From Pseudokineococcus marinus (GTDB lineage: Bacteria; Actinomycetota; Actinomycetes; Actinomycetales; Quadrisphaeraceae): a stretch of DNA of 64,000 bases. The first letter of the stretch is position 1. Each line of letters starts with the position of its first letter. The notes under the pieces were generated by a model. That model was not told where the DNA came from. It was given only the letters and a program-made list of their open reading frames with translations, and searched no databases. A program made the position numbers and the translations under genes. Location of the stretch: positions 78,908 through 142,907 of the forward strand of contig NZ_JBBHZZ010000008.1 in assembly GCF_037482405.1 (NCBI RefSeq), read 5' to 3'. Shown here piece by piece: positions 41,539 to 49,751 of the stretch.

Positions 41539-42420
41539 ATGCCGGCACCCGCGACCACGAGCCGACCGACCCGCCCGCAGCGGCGGTCTCGGTCCGCCGT
41601 GCCCGCCGTGCGCTTCGGGCTCCTGCTCGTCGGCGCGCTCGCCGCGCTCGCGCCCTTCTACTACATGGTCGTCGGCGCCCTCCAGGAGCAGCGGGACGCG
41701 AGCCCGCTCGGCCTGCTCCCGCGCCCGGGCAACCTCACCCTCGCCAACTTCGCCGAGATCAACGCGTCCGTCGACCTGCTGCGCTCGCTCCTCAACTCCG
41801 TCGTCATGACCGCCGGTGTCGTCGGGTGCACGCTCGTCTTCGGCCTGCTGGTCGGCTACGCGCTCGCGGTGCTGTCCTTCCGCGGCCAGGGGCTGGTGTT
41901 CGCGCTGGTCCTGCTCGTCCAGGCCATCCCGTTCCAGCTGCTCATGGTCCCGCTCTACGTCATGGTCGTGCGCTACTTCGGCCTCGCGGACACCTACACC
42001 GGGATGGTCCTGCCCTTCGCGATCAACTCCGTCGCGGTCCTCATCTTCCGGCAGTACTTCGTGCAGATCCCGCGCGACGTCTTCGACGCGGCGCGCCTCG
42101 ACGGCGCCGGCGAGCTCCGCATCCTGCGGTCCATCGCCGTCCCCCTCGTGCGCCCCGCCGTGCTCACGGCCATGCTCGTCACCTTCATCGGCCCGTGGAA
42201 CGAGTTCCTCTGGCCGTTCCTCATCACGAAGCAGCCGGACATGCAGCCGCTCGCGGTCAGCCTGGCCAACTTCTCGCAGACCAACGGCATCCTCCTGCAG
42301 AACCCGGTGGGAGCCGTCCTGGCGGGCGCCTGCGTCCTCGCCGTGCCCGTCGTCCTGCTCTTCGTGCTGTTCCAGCGCCAGTTCACCTCGGCCGACCTCG
42401 GCTCGTCCGTCAAGGGCTGA
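41539..42420 (+). CDS. ABC sugar transporter permease, MalG-like
   Basis: A 293-residue partner permease with six helices (GLLLVGALAALAPFYYMVVGAL at the start; FVLFQRQF near the end) and the EAA-type loop DAARLDGAGELRILRSIAVPLVRP. It pairs with the MalF-like permease and with the binding protein encoded at 47695-48996. It is followed 56 bp downstream by the GH130 gene. Confidence 0.92.
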   Translation: MPAPATTSRPTRPQRRSRSAVPAVRFGLLLVGALAALAPFYYMVVGALQEQRDASPLGLLPRPGNLTLANFAEINASVDLLRSLLNSVVMTAGVVGCTLVFGLLVGYALAVLSFRGQGLVFALVLLVQAIPFQLLMVPLYVMVVRYFGLADTYTGMVLPFAINSVAVLIFRQYFVQIPRDVFDAARLDGAGELRILRSIAVPLVRPAVLTAMLVTFIGPWNEFLWPFLITKQPDMQPLAVSLANFSQTNGILLQNPVGAVLAGACVLAVPVVLLFVLFQRQFTSADLGSSVKG

Positions 42421-42476
42421 GCCCGCCCCGTCCACCCGGGCCGGGAGCCGGTCCGCCGACCCGAGAGGCCCACGTC

Positions 42477-43571
42477 ATGGCACCTGCCACCGACCGCCCC
42501 CTGACCGTCAGCATCCCCTACGCGCTGCGGCGGGTGGGCACGATCATGACCCCCGCAGCCGGTGACCCCCTCGAGGCGGAAGGTGTCCTCAACCCGGCCA
42601 CGGCGTGGGGCCCCGACGGCGAGCTCTACCTGTACCCGCGCGTCGTCGCCGAGGGCAACGTCTCGCGGGTGGCGCGGGCGCGGGTGCTCCTCGAGGACGG
42701 CGTCCCCGTCGGCGTCGAGCGGCTGGGGATCGTGCTCGCACCCGACGAGGGGTGGGAGCGTGGCGCGACCAACGCCGGCGTCGAGGACCCGCGCATCACC
42801 TACGTGCCCGCTCTCGGCGTGCACCTCATGACGTACGTCGCCTACGGACCGCTCGGCCCCAAGCCCGCCCTGGCCGTCTCGGAGGACACCGAGACGTGGC
42901 GGCGGCTCGGGCCGATCCGGTTCTCGTACCAGCCCGAGCTCGACACCGACCTCAACCTCTTTCCCAACAAGGACGTGGTCTTCTTCCCCGAGCCGGTCCT
43001 CGACCCCGCGGGACGTCCCGCGCTGGCCGTCCTGCACCGGCCCATGTGGGACCTCGACTGGCTCCGGCCCGGCGAGGGCGCTCCCATGCCCGCGGGTGTC
43101 TCGGACGCGCGGCCGTCGGTGTGGATCGGCTACGTCCCGCTCGAGGACGCGACCGCCGACCTGGGCGCGGCGACCTTCATCACGCGGTCGTCGCCGCTCC
43201 TCGCACCGGAGGCCGCCTACGAGGAGTCCAAGATCGGGGCCGGACCGGCGCCGCTGCGCGTCCCGGAGGGATGGCTCGTGCTGCACCACGGCGTCTCCGG
43301 GGTCACGGTCAAGGGCTTCGAGCTCGCGCACGGCGCCCGCTACGTGGCCGGCGCCGTCCTGCTCGACGCCGAGGACCCGCGACGCGTGCTGGCCCGCACC
43401 CCCGAGCCGCTGCTCGTGCCCGAGACGCAGGAGGAGCTGCGGGGGACGCTCGGCAACGTCGTCTTCCCGACCGCCGTCGAGGAGGTCGAGGGCCGCACCT
43501 TCGTCTTCTACGGGATGGCGGACTCCGCCATCGGCGTGGCCGAGCTCGTCCGCACCGACGCCCCCGCCTGA
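42477..43571 (+). CDS. GH130 family beta-mannoside phosphorylase/hydrolase
   Basis: A 364-residue cytoplasmic protein of the five-bladed GH130 fold. Typical segments are PATAWGPDGELYLYPRVV, GVEDPRITYVPALGVHLMTY and EESKIGAGPAPLRVPEGWLVLHHGV. Family members split beta-mannosidic linkages, mostly by phosphorolysis to mannose 1-phosphate, some by hydrolysis; which applies is not clear from reading. It ends the operon with the two permeases, so it probably processes an imported mannose-containing oligosaccharide. A perfect 23-bp hairpin follows. Confidence 0.88.
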   Translation: MAPATDRPLTVSIPYALRRVGTIMTPAAGDPLEAEGVLNPATAWGPDGELYLYPRVVAEGNVSRVARARVLLEDGVPVGVERLGIVLAPDEGWERGATNAGVEDPRITYVPALGVHLMTYVAYGPLGPKPALAVSEDTETWRRLGPIRFSYQPELDTDLNLFPNKDVVFFPEPVLDPAGRPALAVLHRPMWDLDWLRPGEGAPMPAGVSDARPSVWIGYVPLEDATADLGAATFITRSSPLLAPEAAYEESKIGAGPAPLRVPEGWLVLHHGVSGVTVKGFELAHGARYVAGAVLLDAEDPRRVLARTPEPLLVPETQEELRGTLGNVVFPTAVEEVEGRTFVFYGMADSAIGVAELVRTDAPA

Positions 43572-43578
43572 GCCGCCG

Positions 43579-43627
43579 CACGACGGACGACGCCCCCGGC
43601 CGCAGGCCGGGGGCGTCGTCCGTCGTG
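43579..43627. terminator. Perfect 23-bp hairpin before the assembly gap
   Basis: Positions 43579-43601 pair without mismatch with 43605-43627 around a GCA loop (outer bases CACGACGGACGACG). It ends the GH130 operon and probably also the convergent lyase transcript. A second small stem, GCACGGG/CCCGTGC, follows at about 43629-43648. Confidence 0.85.
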
Positions 43628-43657
43628 TGCACGGGGTGGTCCCGTGCGGCCGGCCGG

Positions 43658-43828
43658 NNNNNNNNNNNNNNNNNNNNNNNNNNNNNNNNNNNNNNNNNNN
43701 NNNNNNNNNNNNNNNNNNNNNNNNNNNNNNNNNNNNNNNNNNNNNNNNNNNNNNNNNNNNNNNNNNNNNNNNNNNNNNNNNNNNNNNNNNNNNNNNNNNN
43801 NNNNNNNNNNNNNNNNNNNNNNNNNNNN
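43658..43828. other. Assembly gap (171 N)
   Basis: The sequence is undetermined here. It lies between the hairpin after GH130 and the stop of the PL8 gene, so no known gene end is lost, but any small gene or further repeat inside is unseen, and the true length is uncertain. Confidence 0.99.
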
Positions 43829-43829
43829 A

Positions 43830-46800
43830 TCAGCGCCCGCTCGGGCGCACGGGCTTGAGCCCGTCGAGGGCGTCGGCGAGGGCTGCGGCAGCGGCGTCCA
43901 CCTCGTCACGGCTCGCCGCGTCCGCGGCGAGGACGGACTTGGCCGCCTCGAGCGCCGGCAGGAGCGGGGCCCAGGTCCGCTGCGACCACTCCCGGCTGTC
44001 GAGCGCGTCCGCCTCGTCGACCAGCGCCTCGAGCGCCGAGGTGTCGACGTCGACCGCGACGTCGCACCACGCGATCTCGTCACCGGCGGAGTGCGTGAGG
44101 AGCACCGACGTCGCGCCGGAGGGCCCGGTGGCGAGCGGGACCTCGACGGCTCCGTCGTCAGTGACCTCCGGTGCGCCGACCACCCGGGCCACCGTGTCGT
44201 CGAGCGAGTACGCGGTGAACTGGTCGTCGGCGACGACGGGCGACACCGACGCCGTGACCCCACCGGTCGCGACGGGAGCCAGGTGGACGGCCTCGTCGGA
44301 GCAGGTGAGGTTGAAACCGCCGTACACCTCGAGGTCGAAGACGGAGAGGCCGTACTTCGTGGCCGGCAGCCCGATGATCCGGACGTACCGCGCCTCGGTC
44401 CGGTCGATGTCGACGACGTCGCGCAGGCCGCTCGACCGCCCCTGCACCCGGGCCAGGTCCACCCACGACTCGCCGTCGAGCGACCCCTGGACGCGGTAGT
44501 CGTCCGACGTCGCGGCCTCCCACGTCACCGCGACGCGGCTGACGGCCCGGACGTCCTCGAGGTCCACCTGCAACCAGCGCTCCGTCGTGTACGGCGCGTC
44601 CTGGCGCTGGGAGGCCCACCGGGTCGTCGGGTCGCCGTCGACGGCGTTCGCCGCGGCCAGGCCGCTGCTGTACGTCGACTGCGCCGTGACGGGTCGACCG
44701 AGCGCGAGGTCGGGCCGCGCCGGCGCGGGCTCGAGGGCGTCGAGGAGGGCGTCGTCAGAGAAGACCTCCATCTCCCACACCGAGACGCCCCACCGGCTGT
44801 CGCTGCGCCGGACCGTCTGCATCCGCACGTACCGCCCCTCGGCCTCGAGGGACAGCAGGTCGGTGCCCCCGTCGCTGCCGGCACCGGTGGTCGCGTACGC
44901 CGTCTCCCACGTCCCGCCGTCGTCGGACACCTGGATCTCGTACTGGCGGGCGAAGGAGGCCTCCCAGCGCAGCCGGACGGTGGAGACCGGCTGCACCGAG
45001 CCCAGGTCGACCTGGAGCCACGACCTGTCGTCGACGGGCGCGATCCAGCGCGTGGCCAGGTTCCCGTCGACGGCGTTGCCGCCGACGCCCCCGGAGGCGC
45101 TCGCGGCGCGGCCCAGCGCGAGGTTGACGCTCGTCTCCGGGGTGAGCTCCCGGACCGAGAAGCCGGCCCCGCCGGAGCTCTCGAGCATGACGACGCGGAG
45201 GAAGGAGGCGGGCCGCGGGTCGAGCTCGATGCTCGACGTGCCGCCGTCGCCGTCCTGGACGAACCTGCGGTCGGTCCACGTCGTGCCGTCGGTCGACGTC
45301 TGGACGAGGTACCGCGTCGCGTGGTCCTCGCCCCAGTCGATGCGGAGGCCGGTGAGGTAGGAGCCCGGCTCCAGCCGCGAGGCCAACCACGTCGTGCCGT
45401 CCGGTCCCGAGCGCCACTCGGTGCCCTCGTCGCCGTCGCCGGCGAGGGCCGCGCCGTGGTCGACCGCCGCGCGGCTCGCGGTGAGGGGCGAGGCGCCGGG
45501 ATCGGTGTTCGAGGCGAGGGCGCCGGTCACGCTACGACCGAGGTCGGGACCGGCACCGAGGGCGAAGGTGCCGTGGACGGCCTCATCGCCGTCGGAGAGC
45601 GAGACGTCGACGACGAGACCCGGACGCTCCGGGTTGCTGACCGTCACGACCGGGGTCCGGCCCGACTCGTCGAGGATGACGAGGCAGGGCTCGCTCACCT
45701 CCAGCGAGCGGCCGTCACCGAGGTCGAGCGGACCCGCCTCCGCGAAGGTCGCCATGGTGAGGTCGAGCTTGTCGTGCCGGACCGCCTGGAGGGCGGCGTC
45801 GTTGCGCAGGACGTCCACGGCCGGCTTCCGGGCGTAGTTGCGCACCTTGTTCTCCGGCATGGCCGGCAGCACGACGTACTCGTACGACGCGTCCTCCGGC
45901 GCCACGCCGTGGTCGACGTACAGGGTGAAGGCACGGTGCGTCTCGGGGTCCTCACCGAGCCAGCTGCCGGTCTGGTCCGCGTTCGCGACGTGGACCGTCT
46001 GCGAGCCGGGGAACACGTAGCCGACCCGGTCGTTGTAGGCCCACGACGCACCGGCCACCTCGGTGTCGGTGCCGGCCGCGACCGCCTCGCCGTCGACGGA
46101 CGCGTTGCCCGCCGCGGCGACCTGGTTGACGGTCGTGTGGACGGCGACGTCCCGGTCGGACGTGATGCCGGTCCCGAGGGCCACCATCTCGTCGTCGAAG
46201 GCGAAGTAGCTCTTCTGCGCGCTCGCGCCCGCCCGGTCGAGCGTGAAGACCGTCGCGCCGTACGTGCCGTCGGAGACGCCGCCGGTGAAGCTGCCGCCGT
46301 TCGACAGCCGCCCGGCCGGACCGCGGTCCTGCTCCTTCGCGTACGGCGCGGTCACGCCGGGGTAGTGGAACCAGTCGAACGCGGGGCCGAGGTCCGTGTA
46401 CTCCTCGTTCGTCACCTGGATGGCGGTGGCGCCGGAGGCGTTCCAGTAGACCTCGTTGCCGACCGAGGGGCGGAAGGTCGAGCGGTACTCGCCACCCGTC
46501 GTGCGGCTGGAGTTGAGCTTCGTGAAGATCCCGTACTCGGGACGCAGGTGCGAGGCGAACTCCGAGCGCCAGAAGTACCGGTCGCCCGTGAGCCCGTTCC
46601 CGGGCGTCTCGCCGAGGACGTTGTCGAGCACGGCCTCGTAGTCGCGGGCGTACAGCGGGTCCGTCCGAGCCATCATCCGCAGCGGCTCGATGAACTCGGC
46701 CGCGTAGCCCGTCACGCCCTCGACCGTCTTGGGGGGTCGGTAGCCGAGGTACAGCATCCCGATCTCCCCGCGGATCATCCACCGGGTGCCGCCGACGATG

Positions 46801-47657
46801 TACGCGGCGATCGTGTCGAGGTCGTCCCTGCTGAACGCGAGGCTCGTGCCGCGGGCGGCGTCAGCCCAGATCGCCACGTTGGCGAACAGGGCGAGGCCGT
46901 AGCCCTCGCTGTACAGCTGCGGGCCGTGCGCCCAGAAGCTGAGGTCGGGCTGCACGGCCTCGTTGACGTCCCCGGAGTCGTCGACGGCCACCGTGGCGAC
47001 CATGGTGTCGAAGCCGGCCCTGATGTCCTCGACGTCCTCGGTCGCGACGGCCTCGAAGAGGTAGTTCGTCGTCCGCCAGGCGCCGTTCGCGCCGACGGGG
47101 TCGAGGCGGCCCGTGTTGTGCTCGAGGGTGACCTCGAGGGCGTCGTCGGCGAGGACGTCGGACAGGAAGACGGAGATGCGGCCCATCGCGATGGACTCGC
47201 CGATCTCGGTCTCCCACCAGTTCGTGTTGCCGGGGTCGGCCTCGTCCCAGTAGCGCAGGCCCTGCTCGATCCCGGCCAGCAGGGCGGGCTCCTCGAAGCC
47301 GTCAGCGCCCTCGTCCCGGTAGGCCTGGGCCATGGCCATGAGGCGGTAGAGGGCGGTGTACGCCGACCACACGCTGCCGTTGGCCGAGCTGGTCCGGTCG
47401 GCGTAGTCGACGTCCGCCCACGACCCGTCGGCCTCCTGCGAGGCCAGGTAGTCCGTCGCGTCGGACGTGCGCGCGAGGTAGATGCCGTTGGCCAGGAGGA
47501 CCTCGTCGCCCTGGCTCAGGTAGTAGTCCTGGAGGCGTGACGCGATGACGTCGACGTCCTCCTCCGCGGTCGCCGCGGCGGCCGGGACGGCCCCGGCCCC
47601 CGCCAGGGCGACGGCCAGGCTCGCCGTGAGGGCGGCGAGCGACTGCAGCAGCTTCAT
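43830..47657 (-). CDS. Secreted PL8 family polysaccharide lyase with three F5/8-type domains
   Basis: A 1275-residue exported protein. A signal peptide (1 to about 29) is followed by the PL8 alpha/alpha toroid: aromatic patch NTNWWETEIGES (144-155), Asn191 (GAN), and the catalytic His244 and Tyr253 in FWAHGPQLYSEGYG. The beta-sandwich region runs to about 700. Three discoidin/F5-8C carbohydrate-binding modules follow (about 706-839, 842-966, 986-1116), then a FIVAR-like helical repeat (about 1212-1270). PL8 enzymes cleave hyaluronan, chondroitin or xanthan by beta-elimination; the substrate is not settled, though the nearby GH130 leans toward a mannose-containing polymer such as xanthan. GGAG precedes the ATG; the gene follows the binding-protein gene by 37 bp. 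Confidence 0.88.
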   Translation of the reverse strand: MKLLQSLAALTASLAVALAGAGAVPAAAATAEEDVDVIASRLQDYYLSQGDEVLLANGIYLARTSDATDYLASQEADGSWADVDYADRTSSANGSVWSAYTALYRLMAMAQAYRDEGADGFEEPALLAGIEQGLRYWDEADPGNTNWWETEIGESIAMGRISVFLSDVLADDALEVTLEHNTGRLDPVGANGAWRTTNYLFEAVATEDVEDIRAGFDTMVATVAVDDSGDVNEAVQPDLSFWAHGPQLYSEGYGLALFANVAIWADAARGTSLAFSRDDLDTIAAYIVGGTRWMIRGEIGMLYLGYRPPKTVEGVTGYAAEFIEPLRMMARTDPLYARDYEAVLDNVLGETPGNGLTGDRYFWRSEFASHLRPEYGIFTKLNSSRTTGGEYRSTFRPSVGNEVYWNASGATAIQVTNEEYTDLGPAFDWFHYPGVTAPYAKEQDRGPAGRLSNGGSFTGGVSDGTYGATVFTLDRAGASAQKSYFAFDDEMVALGTGITSDRDVAVHTTVNQVAAAGNASVDGEAVAAGTDTEVAGASWAYNDRVGYVFPGSQTVHVANADQTGSWLGEDPETHRAFTLYVDHGVAPEDASYEYVVLPAMPENKVRNYARKPAVDVLRNDAALQAVRHDKLDLTMATFAEAGPLDLGDGRSLEVSEPCLVILDESGRTPVVTVSNPERPGLVVDVSLSDGDEAVHGTFALGAGPDLGRSVTGALASNTDPGASPLTASRAAVDHGAALAGDGDEGTEWRSGPDGTTWLASRLEPGSYLTGLRIDWGEDHATRYLVQTSTDGTTWTDRRFVQDGDGGTSSIELDPRPASFLRVVMLESSGGAGFSVRELTPETSVNLALGRAASASGGVGGNAVDGNLATRWIAPVDDRSWLQVDLGSVQPVSTVRLRWEASFARQYEIQVSDDGGTWETAYATTGAGSDGGTDLLSLEAEGRYVRMQTVRRSDSRWGVSVWEMEVFSDDALLDALEPAPARPDLALGRPVTAQSTYSSGLAAANAVDGDPTTRWASQRQDAPYTTERWLQVDLEDVRAVSRVAVTWEAATSDDYRVQGSLDGESWVDLARVQGRSSGLRDVVDIDRTEARYVRIIGLPATKYGLSVFDLEVYGGFNLTCSDEAVHLAPVATGGVTASVSPVVADDQFTAYSLDDTVARVVGAPEVTDDGAVEVPLATGPSGATSVLLTHSAGDEIAWCDVAVDVDTSALEALVDEADALDSREWSQRTWAPLLPALEAAKSVLAADAASRDEVDAAAAALADALDGLKPVRPSGR

Positions 47658-47694
47658 CTCGGCTCCTTCGCCAGTGGGTGCGTCGGTCGGGGCG

Positions 47695-48996
47695 TCAGCT
47701 CTGGGAGGCGAGGCCGTCGATCTCGTCCGCGGCGGACTGCATCTGCTCTCGCAGGTCGCCGTCGCCGGACATGACGCTCGAGCTCCAGGCGTTGCGGAAG
47801 GTCTGCCACATCTCGGTCGCGCCGTCGACGTTCGGCACGTCGACGGTGAGCGGGACCTCCTGGGCGAAGGTCTGCAGCACCGGCTCGGTCTCGAGGTAGT
47901 CGCCGGCGACGCTGTCGAGGTCGCTGCGGATCGGGAACTGGCCGGTCGTCTCGAGGAGCGCGAGGTCGTTGTCCGGGCTCATCGAGTACTTGACGAAGTC
48001 CCACGCGGTCTCGGTGTTCTCGCACGAGCTGTAGAGGCCGGCGTTCTTGGAGTCACCGAACGTGTACGTCTCCTCGACGGGCTTGCCGTCCTCGGTCGGC
48101 AGCGGGACGACGCCGTAGTCGACCTTGCCGTCGAACTGACCGGCGCCCCAGGGGCCCGCGATGCCGAGGGCCGCGACGCCGTCCGCGAAGGGCCCGGCCC
48201 AGGCGTCACCGCTGTACGCCTCCTTCGAGGCCCAGCCCTCGTCGTACATCGTCCGCCAGAACTCGAGGGTCTCCAGGCCCTCCTCGCTCGTGAAGGTGGC
48301 TCCACCGTCCTCGACGAGCTGCGTCCCGTCGGAGTTCGCGAGGAAGAACGGGTAGAAGTCGAAGAGGGCGTTGGTGTAGTCGCTCGAGGCGGGCGGGTAG
48401 AGCGTGAAGTCCGCGGCGTCCGCGGCGTCGATGGCCTCCGCGGCGGCGAGGACGTCGTCGTACGTCGACAGCTGCGGGTCCTCGGGGTTGAGCCCGGCGG
48501 CCGCGAAGACGTCCTTGTTGTAGTAGAGCATGAAGGGGTTGGCCTTCCACGGGACCTGGTAGAGGTCGCCGTCGGGTGACCGGAAGCCGTCCGCCGCGTC
48601 ACCGGACCGACCGGTGACGAAGTCCTCGCCGTCCGCGAAGGTCTTCGAGATGTTGACGAGGCCGCCCTGCCGCTGGAAGGCCGGGACGGCCGCGGGGGCC
48701 GTGTTGTAGACGAGGCAGGGCGTGTTGCCGGCGGTGATGGCAGCGGCGATGGCGTCTTCGGAGGACTTGCCGGAGGGGATGGCCTCGGCCGTCACCTGCT
48801 CGTCGGGGTGCTCGGCGTTCCAGCTCTCCACGACGGACTCGGCCCACTGGACCTCGAGCTCGTTGGTGGAGTACCAGATGGTGATGGGACCGGACGAGCC
48901 CTCGGCCCCGCTCGTCCCGGCGGACCCACCGGACCCGCAGGCGGCCAGGACCAGCACCATCGACGCAGCTGCGGTGGCTCCTACATGGCGCATCAT
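47695..48996 (-). CDS. Sugar ABC transporter solute-binding lipoprotein
   Basis: A 433-residue extracellular binding protein of the carbohydrate (MalE-like) class. The lipobox is LVLAAC, with Cys20 the lipid-anchored residue. PITIWYSTNELEVQWAESVV, PWKANPFMLYYNKDVF and GDAWAGPFADGVAALGIAGPWG are typical segments. It should deliver the oligosaccharide released by the PL8 lyase to the two permeases at 40482-42420. GAGGAG lies before the ATG at 48996; a second ATG three bases later is an equivalent start. Its promoter contains LacI operator copy 3. Confidence 0.92.
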   Translation of the reverse strand: MMRHVGATAAASMVLVLAACGSGGSAGTSGAEGSSGPITIWYSTNELEVQWAESVVESWNAEHPDEQVTAEAIPSGKSSEDAIAAAITAGNTPCLVYNTAPAAVPAFQRQGGLVNISKTFADGEDFVTGRSGDAADGFRSPDGDLYQVPWKANPFMLYYNKDVFAAAGLNPEDPQLSTYDDVLAAAEAIDAADAADFTLYPPASSDYTNALFDFYPFFLANSDGTQLVEDGGATFTSEEGLETLEFWRTMYDEGWASKEAYSGDAWAGPFADGVAALGIAGPWGAGQFDGKVDYGVVPLPTEDGKPVEETYTFGDSKNAGLYSSCENTETAWDFVKYSMSPDNDLALLETTGQFPIRSDLDSVAGDYLETEPVLQTFAQEVPLTVDVPNVDGATEMWQTFRNAWSSSVMSGDGDLREQMQSAADEIDGLASQS

Positions 48997-49131
48997 CGCG
49001 CTCAGCTCCTCTGCGCAGGCCCGCGGCTCCGCGCTTGTCGTCGGGGACGCCGCCTCGAGCGAGCGTCATCGATGTGTCGACGCGGGATGGCGACCGTCGC
49101 GGTGACCAGCGGCGGCGTCTCGCGTCCGCGC

Positions 49132-49161
49132 AGTAAATCGGTTGAGTCGGGAGAGAGTCAA
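49132..49161 (-). promoter_or_regulatory. Binding-protein operon promoter with LacI operator copy 3
   Basis: On the minus strand TTGACT (49161-49156) and TTTACT (49137-49132) are 18 bp apart. The plus-strand site AGTAAATCGGTTGAGT (49132-49147) covers the -10 box, as at the permease promoter. The leader to the ATG is about 130 bases. Confidence 0.7.
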
Positions 49162-49209
49162 GGGTTCATGAGCCCGGCAAGCCGCCACTTGAGCTCCCGC
49201 GGCGCCAGC

Positions 49210-49224
49210 AGTAAATCGGTCTAG
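49210..49224. promoter_or_regulatory. LacI-type operator copy 4
   Basis: AGTAAATCGGTCTAG repeats copy 3 almost exactly, 78 bp further upstream. A spaced pair would allow a repression loop. Confidence 0.55.
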
Positions 49225-49572
49225 TGGCACGGCGGTCCACGCCCCTCCCCGGACCGCACGGGAGCGGGCGCGCCGACCCCTGATGCACGGCGGCTGCGCC
49301 CGGTGCCGGTGCCGGCGACCGACCACCGTCCGCGTGCAGAGCCGCCGTCTGCGGTGGCGGCGCGTCGCGAGGTGGGACGACCTCAGGACGACTGCGCTCC
49401 CCGACGCGCCGGAGCCGCTCCGAGCTCCCCGCGGACCGGACTCGTGCGACACCCGGCCGCGATCGACACGGGCCCCCACGCCCTCACTGGTCTTCCGCTG
49501 CTGGAGACGGACGCGGGAGGGGCCAACGCCGGGCGGCCCGCGCCGCACGCGCCGCCACGAGGAGCTCAGGTG
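49225..49572. other. Gene-free stretch
   Basis: No convincing gene, RNA or repeat was seen between the last LacI-type operator and the tRNA-Ser gene. Reading frames here are low-complexity Arg/Pro-rich products of GC bias. Confidence 0.6.
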
Positions 49573-49658
49573 CGGAGGGCGTGGGATTCGAACCCACGGG
49601 ACGCAGGACGCCCAGCGGTTTTCAAGACCGCCGCCTTCGGCCGCTCGGCCAGCCCTCC
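49573..49658 (-). tRNA. tRNA-Ser (anticodon UGA)
   Basis: Read on the minus strand, GGAGGGC pairs with GCCCTCC in the acceptor stem, the anticodon loop is CTTGAAA giving UGA, a long variable arm is present as expected for serine tRNA, and the T loop is GTTCGAATC. The 3' CCA is not encoded. Confidence 0.95.
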
Positions 49659-49695
49659 TCGCCCCTCGCGGGGCGCCCCGCCAGTGTGCCGGACG

Positions 49696-49737
49696 CGACG
49701 ACGGCCGCCGCCCCGTGCGGGGCGGCGGCCGTCGTCG
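49696..49737. terminator. Perfect 19-bp hairpin after the Bcr/CflA gene
   Basis: CGACGACGGCCGCCGCCCC and its exact complement enclose a GTGC loop, 15 bp after the stop of the transporter gene on the minus strand and upstream of tRNA-Ser. Confidence 0.85.
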
Positions 49738-49751
49738 GAGCGGCGCGCGGG

